Shown here one piece after another: positions 60,101-64,000 of a stretch of 64,000 nt of DNA. The translations under genes and the position numbers were made by a program. Origin of the DNA: Escallonia rubra (Eukaryota; Streptophyta; Magnoliopsida; Escalloniales; Escalloniaceae); assembly GCA_033065855.1 (NCBI GenBank), contig JAVXUO010003231.1:186001-250000 (forward strand), written 5' to 3'. The first letter of the stretch is position 1, and each line of letters opens with the position of its first letter. The notes beneath the pieces are model-generated. The model did not search any database, was not told the origin of the DNA, and saw only the letters and a program-made list of their open reading frames with translations.

Positions 60101-60451
60101 ATAATGCATGTTCATTTTCATGCAAAGTATACCTCTGAATCAGTCTTGTCAGCTCTCAAGCAAGCTAGCATTTTATTTTCAACCATTTTATAGAAATAAA
60201 ATGCTTACTTGACGCACATTGTATTTCGCTGAATCACATATTTATATTTCCATTTCTGCGATTCTCAAGTATCTCTGCCTTTTTGTTTCTTGCCCAATTT
60301 GTAGGGGCGATTTTGGGAGGCTGGGTCATGGAAACTCCAGTGACTTGTTTATCCCTCAGCCAATCAAAGCATTAGATGGTCTACGTATCAGACAAATCGC
60401 TTGTGGGGACAGCCATTGTCTGGCGGTGACCATGGAAGGCGCGGTGCAGAG
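36133..60451 (+). CDS. UVR8: UVR8-type UV-B photoreceptor (RCC1-repeat protein), first three exons
   Basis: Exons are 36133-36250, 48432-48618 and 60305-60451; all junctions are GT-AG and join in frame ([38 protein letters not shown]). The roughly 150 residues cover a short Ser/Glu-rich leader and the first RCC1 repeats: [30 protein letters not shown] and [16 protein letters not shown]. The order and motifs match UVR8, a seven-bladed propeller whose Trp cluster senses UV-B and which then binds COP1. The tryptophans that absorb UV-B and the C-terminal COP1-binding part are encoded by later exons outside this window, so photoreceptor function cannot be checked here. UVR8 rather than another RCC1 protein is favoured by the near-continuous match. 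No stop or frameshift is seen in these exons. The introns are greatly enlarged by transposons. Confidence 0.9.
37248..38224. mobile_element. hAT element with GGGTGCGG/CCGCACCC subterminal repeats, 977 bp
   Basis: The ends are CTATGAAGCACCCGGTGCGG and GTGCTTCATAG; the 8-bp duplication ACAACTAG is perfect (37240-37247 and 38225-38232). Subterminal GGTGCGGATACG-type words recur in direct and inverted form, typical of hAT transposase-binding sites. The interior has a purine tract (37465-37625, GGA/GAA) that yields a poly-Glu frame of no significance. No transposase is encoded. The same family is at 52416-55585 and 61433-62297. Confidence 0.9.
37465..37625 (+). repeat. GAA/GGA purine microsatellite
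   Basis: About 160 bases with almost no pyrimidines on the plus strand. A long polypurine-polypyrimidine tract like this can adopt triplex structure and may slow transcription through the intron; that effect is inferred, not shown. Confidence 0.9.
39000..40450 (-). pseudogene. Copia reverse transcriptase / RNase H remnant
   Basis: Minus-strand frame 39726-39508 reads [19 protein letters not shown], then [19 protein letters not shown]. These match the conserved end of the Copia reverse transcriptase domain (the stretch before LTRPDI). Lower coordinates continue with broken RNase H-like matter (a VMNQFM-like motif, then [11 protein letters not shown]). It has many stops and shifts and is not functional. 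Confidence 0.75.
41090..42000 (-). mobile_element. Copia-type 3' LTR with polypurine tract
   Basis: Read on the minus strand, AAGTTGGGGAT (42011-42001) is a polypurine tract immediately followed by TGTTGGAGTATTTTAATAAA (from 42000), a standard Copia LTR start. The sequence continues to about 41090 without coding. The far end and target duplication were not resolved. Its internal region, if kept, would lie at higher coordinates (42012 on), where I recognise no protein until 44.5 kb. Confidence 0.55.
42012..44217. other. Repeat-derived intron sequence without recognisable genes
   Basis: AT-rich, probably the 3' non-coding part of a Copia element in minus orientation. No conserved motif is seen in the short frames. 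Confidence 0.35.
44218..44350 (+). repeat. 67-bp tandem duplication
   Basis: Two units start at 44218 and 44285; each has GCAATTGCCATTTAC and AACCAAAGGATGATAACTTT. One substitution (ATG versus TTG) separates them, so the duplication is recent. Confidence 0.9.
44551..45580 (-). pseudogene. Copia GAG-pre-integrase and integrase remnant
   Basis: The minus-strand frame 45580-45149 has the zinc-binding pre-integrase signature (LWHRHLGHL, with His-x3-His). The next frame (45099-44551) has [20 protein letters not shown], the first Asp region of the integrase catalytic core, followed by [20 protein letters not shown]. Gaps and shifts remove the second Asp/Glu region. It is a fossil of an enzyme that inserts retroelement DNA. 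Confidence 0.8.
46055..47065 (+). repeat. 522-bp tandem duplication within the Copia gag remnant
   Basis: The unit starting GCTTTTGGTTATGACAAGAC at 46055 is repeated from 46577 with few differences. Both copies run to CTTGCTACTAAATGTTAA. The right copy is followed by the hAT-like sequence at 47065, the left copy by only its first about 20 bases. The duplication therefore took place after that insertion or carried part of it. Confidence 0.85.
47066..47395. mobile_element. Degenerate copy of the CATGGACTCGGT hAT-MITE family
   Basis: ATGGACTCGGTACGAGTGT, CAAGTGTCGGAGTCGTCTAA and GATGTGTCGGACGCATATCC match the family member at 37063-38391. The termini are worn and no clean 8-bp duplication is seen. 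Confidence 0.6.
50025..51600 (+). pseudogene. Gypsy gag remnant
   Basis: Plus-strand frame 50498-50815 reads [33 protein letters not shown], then [15 protein letters not shown], the C-terminal part of the Retrotrans_gag domain. At about 50940 [14 protein letters not shown] is a CCHC knuckle whose first Cys is changed to Phe and its His to Asn. Upstream frames (50025-50306) look like the front of gag in other phases. Pol is not recognisable, and it cannot be active. Confidence 0.75.
53570..53968 (-). pseudogene. Captured HSP90 N-terminal-domain fragment
   Basis: The minus strand, starting at an intron acceptor (TTTTGCAG, about 53966), reads ADLVNNL, then [63 protein letters not shown] and [20 protein letters not shown], in order but in shifting frames. 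This is the ATP-lid part of the cytosolic HSP90 N-terminal domain up to the ISYPI(S)LW motif. A stop (TAC TAG in the GFYSAY-L position) and at least two small deletions break it. It is a gene piece acquired by the MULE, probably with its intron border, and it cannot make an HSP90. Confidence 0.8.
54148..55282. mobile_element. MULE (1.14 kb) nested in the HSP90 Pack-MULE
   Basis: The ends are GGGTTAATTACACTCATATC and, in reverse complement at the right, GGGTTAATTACACTCATATT. The flanks AAATTAAAA and AAAATAAAA differ at one position, consistent with a 9-bp duplication in an A-rich target. The interior includes TTAGGGTTTTCAAA-type repeats (54355-54560) and a GC-rich part (54570-55040) with Pro/His-rich frames that I cannot identify; a captured gene fragment is possible. 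Confidence 0.8.
55594..57130. other. Intron 2 sequence without genes; poly-G run at 56076
   Basis: No protein domain is recognised. It starts near a hairpin-forming CCCGTGCGTTTGCACACGGG and is AT-rich later. The G18 run at about 56076-56090 precedes a T run. Possibly a decayed DNA element of unknown family. Confidence 0.4.
57133..58680 (+). mobile_element. LTR-like element related to the one at 22.5-25.1 kb
   Basis: It begins TGTTCCCAACCTATCTTGGC and ends near CCACTTCCTTGGCATCAACC. It shares blocks with 22468-25147 along its length: TCCCACTTTCATG, GGCCTCGGCCTCCCCC, the CGCGCCCATGCGCC motif, TATATATAATGG and TTCTAGAGAGAGAAACAT. It lacks the 27-bp and 169-bp tandem repeats of that relative. 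No coding. It is probably a solo LTR; the target duplication was not found. Confidence 0.6.
58690..59520 (-). pseudogene. Gypsy integrase remnant
   Basis: Minus-strand frame 58997-58728 reads [20 protein letters not shown] and [18 protein letters not shown], the C-terminal region of the Gypsy integrase (F-VGD-V-L-SP-KG, then KL-PR-IGPF). The next frame up (59518-59189) holds broken catalytic-core matter including [10 protein letters not shown]-like and FITAFPPQNR-like motifs in shifting phase. Stops and shifts throughout; not functional. Confidence 0.7.
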
Positions 60452-63400
60452 GTTGGCTTCTTCTTCACTTCTTATAGTTATGTTATGCCTAGATATTTCA
60501 TTATTTTCTATCGACATAGGAAACAGGCCATATTAGAATGAGAACTACTCGGTTCTGTACCTGTTAAATGAGAATCAAGAAAGAAGGGAATAAGAAATGA
60601 TGAGCTTAAAAGTGCACAGACAATTAAAGTAGCAATTGACTGAGAAATATATGTATGGGGCCAAATGCAGGCGGGAAGAATTGAACCGAGATCTTGAACA
60701 ACAGTGAGCTCTGGTACCATATTAACTTTAAAGCAAAGTGTCTGAATAATGGTACAGAGAAACCCTAATGGGTTTTTATAAAACCCTACACCAAAGTACA
60801 CTACCATAATGCCCTTATACTGACAGAAGTTCTAGAATATTCTGTTTAACAATACCCATAAGAAATCTCTCTATTTTTGTTTTTGAGGTGATAGATAACT
60901 AACCTTGCATTGGAGGGTTGAGATCAGAATTACAATGGATCATTGCAAAAGGAAGCTCGACGAGATATTAGTGATTACTTGATCTCAGGCAATACGAGTT
61001 TCCGACTGTAATTCAGTCACTTCACGAGAATGCTATGTGCAAAGATGATCTTTCGTCCTTAAATGAACTCTTTGAGTTGGGACCTGCAGGATTGTTAATA
61101 TGAATAATGATTGGGATGGTGTCCAATTATCTGAGTTTCTCAATACCAGATTGTGTCGATTGTTTTTCACCTTATGCAGTTCTCTTATTCAGTTTGTAAC
61201 TCTTTAGCATCGGTGAGAGTTCTAATGCCTAACGGAGATATTCTTTTATTGGATAATGGAACATGTGAGAATCCCTTATGATGTGTGGTATTAACTTTCT
61301 TGGATTCACATAATACATGAACCTTCCTGATGTCTGTATGTATGTTTCTTCAGCACGACAAATTCCTAGAAGCTCCTAAGATGTGGAGTTGGGAGATGTT
61401 GGATGCATGCTACCTTGCCCATAGATTGGCACCTAAGAAGCACGGATTCGGGTGCGGGTGCGGATACGACACGGGTGCGGATACGCGGATACGGCATTTT
61501 TGAAAATTTTAGGATACGGGTGCGGCGGGGATACGGCATATTTTATAAATATTTTTTTAATTATATATACTTAGTATTTAATTTTTAAACAATTTAAATC
61601 TTAATAATCATAATATATATGTTTGATATATGTGAAAATATATTAACATTCCAACCAAAGTAGTGATTTTTGAAGTTTAATGGGTTCTTTTGTAAATTTT
61701 AAAGCTTTCAATCAAATTAGTTAAGTTTAATGGGTTGTTCTATAAATATTAAAATTATAAAACTGAACATAATAAAGCTTTTATGTGGTATCGGTTTATG
61801 TAATAACTTAACATTGGGGTCCTTACATAATATAACAAAACTAATGTCCTTAAAATAATATGTAAATAATATAACATAACAAGTCAAATGTCAGAAGAAG
61901 AGAAGAAGACACATCGACGCAGTACACCGACTCTCTGGAAGCAGGCGCACGGCGCTGGCCGCAGTGGGTCGCCGGGACTCGGCGCACGGGGACGCCGCAG
62001 TGGGTCGCCGGTAAGTCCCCTCCTCCTTCTCCTTCTCCTTCCTTCTTCTTCTTCTTCTTCTTCTTCTTCTCTCCAGTGTCTCCTCTCAGATTTCCGGTAG
62101 CCGCCGGAGTTCCCGATGGTCGCCGGTGGTGACAGATCTGAGCCGATACGCACCCGGGATTTAAGAAATTAAAAAAATAAAAAAAAATTGGTGGACACGC
62201 ACCTGACACGCACCGGTGCCGCACCCGAGGCGCACCCGCACCCGACGCGTATCCGGTGCCGGTGCTTCACCCTAAGTGCCGCACCGGTGCTTCATAGATT
62301 GGCACTTTACGAGAATTTCGTTCAAGCTTACATGCCGCTTCGAGAAATATAAGAAATTACTCTTTGCCGTACCTTGGTGAAGAGCTCACTATCTAACTTA
62401 CCCATTCATTTTAGGAAGCAATTGGACACGATTTGGAACTACTTTTGTGTGAGTGACTAGTTTAAGTTTGCGGGCTGTTGTAACTTGTGCACGTCAATGG
62501 CATTAGCTGGCTTTTAAACCTGCACTTGTGGGAGGGTGGTGGATGCAGGTCTGGGCTATGATCACTTTGGATCAAATAAGAGGCCAGGACCAGTTTGAGA
62601 CCAATTTGCCTTTGAAATTGTTTCGCCTTGCCTGTTTAGACTTGATCATTAATTCCATGATGATCTGCTATAAGACCGTCATTAATCACTTTTATAAAAT
62701 GTCCTATTTTCTGGCAAATCTGTGCAGTCAGTGATTGTTAAGATATCTATTTAACGCAGGGGCATTTTTCCTGCTGGATAGCTGGCTCATGGTGGGACCC
62801 ACTTAGGTTAGTGGCCCACATGGGACCTGTTGGTGGAGTGGTCTGTGGGCTGCGACCTGCTGTATCGGGGGTGGCCCAGGCACGGGGCCCACAAAACGGG
62901 ATGTGTGGGAAAAAAATTAACTCATATCAGACTTAGTTACGCTTTTCCTAACGGGAGTACATACGCAATTTGGCTTGGGATTGCTTTTTTTAGTACATGA
63001 GTAAAGTTCACGTGCATTGCACATGAAATCGTGATTGTTGGGAACATGAAAGATTTCCACGTTGTTATTTTCCCGTATGTGAACTATCTACGATTAATTA
63101 GCATTAATAAATTACTTTTGGTCAATTTTACATGGGACTACAAATTATTTATAATAAGCTACACGATCCAGAATAAAGATTCACTGTTTTTCCTTTCATC
63201 TAATCTTCTCGTAGAACCAACACACTGATGTGCATTTGGTTTAAAAAAAGTATTTGGATGTTTCACCGTGTACACATAATTTCATATAACTATTCAGTGT
63301 TTAAGTTGGTTCACGTAATTAATTGATATTCATGAAAGGGATTTGGTTTATGAAGCTAATTAGTAGATGTTCGTTATAGAAAATAAGATCTAATAAAACA

Positions 63401-64000
63401 AACACTACATAGATATACACTATACGCATGGCTTGAAAGCCCTTTGACCGCACCAAGGAAGCTACCTATGGATCAAAGATACGAAACTGATCATTGACGT
63501 GTTAAGTACTATTAGGGCTGTAATCACATAGGCAGTAAGAAAGTACTTCATTTTTTTTTAATAACACGGTTGATGGTCATTGGATCTAAGGTCGTAAATG
63601 TCGTATTTCAGGAGAAGAGGCTTAACATCATACTTTAAAGTCCAAAATACCCTTCGTGTAAAACAAAATTTGACTTTAAAAAGGGTTTTTAAGGAACAAA
63701 AAGTTTAGCCGATTAAGACCATCCATGCTTTTATATATAGTATATATGATGTAGCCGGAAAATGTTCCCCACCGGTAGACAGCATAATCTTGTTTGTGTC
63801 TTTTCAACCAAGTGATGATGATTGTAGTCTATTGCAAACTAGATCACTGAGAATGCTCAGGATTCCTAGAAGTACTCAACTACAGCTCCGCAGTTTGTAT
63901 CTACTGTATCTATTACAAAAGATATCCGAAGCTTTCAATGTTACCTGCCACTTATGCATGTGTAAAAATCATATTGTTGTTTTTTCGGATGCGTACTAAC
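60452..64000 (+). other. Start of intron 3 of the UVR8-like gene (open at the window edge)
   Basis: The donor is CAGAG/GTTGGC. The next expected exon (WGRNQNGQLGLG-like) is not found in the remaining 3.5 kb, so the intron runs past the window. It contains a hAT (61433-62297). Outside that I see only AT-rich sequence without genes. Confidence 0.7.
61433..62297. mobile_element. hAT element of the GGGTGCGG family, 865 bp
   Basis: The ends are CTAAGAAGCACGG and GTGCTTCATAG; the perfect 8-bp duplication ATTGGCAC flanks it (61425-61432 and 62298-62305). GGTGCGGATACG words are dense at the left, and CGCACCCG/GTGCCGGTGCTTCACC at the right. A TTC microsatellite (62025-62070) mirrors the GAA tract of the relative at 37248, which indicates opposite orientation. 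No transposase. Confidence 0.9.

Larger units (their letters stand above)
48619..60304 (+). other. Intron 2 of the UVR8-like gene, 11.7 kb
   Basis: The donor is GGGGATG/GTATGT and the acceptor TTTGTAG/GGGC. It contains a Gypsy gag remnant (about 50.0-51.9 kb), a hAT with nested Pack-MULEs (52416-55585), an LTR-like element (57133-58680) and a minus-strand Gypsy integrase remnant (58.7-59.5 kb). The stretches 48619-49990, 55600-57130 and 59530-60300 show no gene. At about 55605 CCCGTGCGTTTGCACACGGG could form a hairpin. Confidence 0.85.

Overview
This window is nuclear DNA of a flowering plant, probably a eudicot; the species cannot be fixed from the sequence. The grounds are a host gene with plant GT-AG introns that encodes a UVR8-type UV-B photoreceptor, plus a dense load of plant transposons: Mutator-like elements (MULEs), Pack-MULEs, hAT elements, Stowaway and PIF/Tourist-type MITEs, and Copia and Gypsy remnants. 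Most of the short open frames are chance frames in repeats. The real coding content is one host gene (partial) and the genes of two or three large MULEs.

Layout. 1-10.3 kb is AT-rich repeat-derived DNA: a possible minus-strand LTR near 0.7 kb, a Stowaway MITE at 2508-2877, a Tourist-type MITE at 4923-5568, a Gypsy-like gag remnant around 7.0-8.4 kb and a hAT-like N-terminal fragment near 9.9 kb. 10.35-26.15 kb is one nest. A Tourist-type MITE with a TSD of CTA has a TA-microsatellite core, and three related MULEs sit side by side in that core, each bordered by TA repeats: a 156-bp foldback element (11616-11771), a 1.8-kb element (11816-13597) and a 12.3-kb element (13631-25963). The 12.3-kb element carries two convergent genes: a FAR1/MuDRA-type transposase gene that has lost its DDE core, and a five-exon gene joining a plant mobile domain (PMD) to a C48 (Ulp1-like) cysteine protease. 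Between them is a tandem array of GTCCGCTA...TAGCGGAC palindromes. This element was itself invaded by a Pack-MULE, a hAT element and an LTR-like element.

26.56-35.74 kb is a second, unrelated-looking MULE with 1,195-bp inverted repeats of equal length, a perfect 9-bp TSD (TTTACTGCC), and a FAR1-family transposase with the DDE triad and SWIM finger intact. It lies about 400 bp upstream of the UVR8 start codon.

36.13-64 kb holds the first three exons of the UVR8-like gene, at 36133-36250, 48432-48618 and 60305-60451. They join in frame and encode about 150 residues. The two introns between them are about 12.2 and 11.7 kb and are filled with nested elements: a minus-strand Copia and a separate Copia 3' LTR, hAT elements with perfect 8-bp TSDs, a Gypsy gag remnant, a Pack-MULE carrying an HSP90 fragment with another MULE nested inside it, and an LTR-like element. 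The remaining exons lie beyond the right edge.

The most notable candidate system is the TA-microsatellite-associated MULE family. It shares hairpin-bearing termini, a palindromic repeat and a PMD-protease second gene arranged like the convergent gene pair of maize MuDR.
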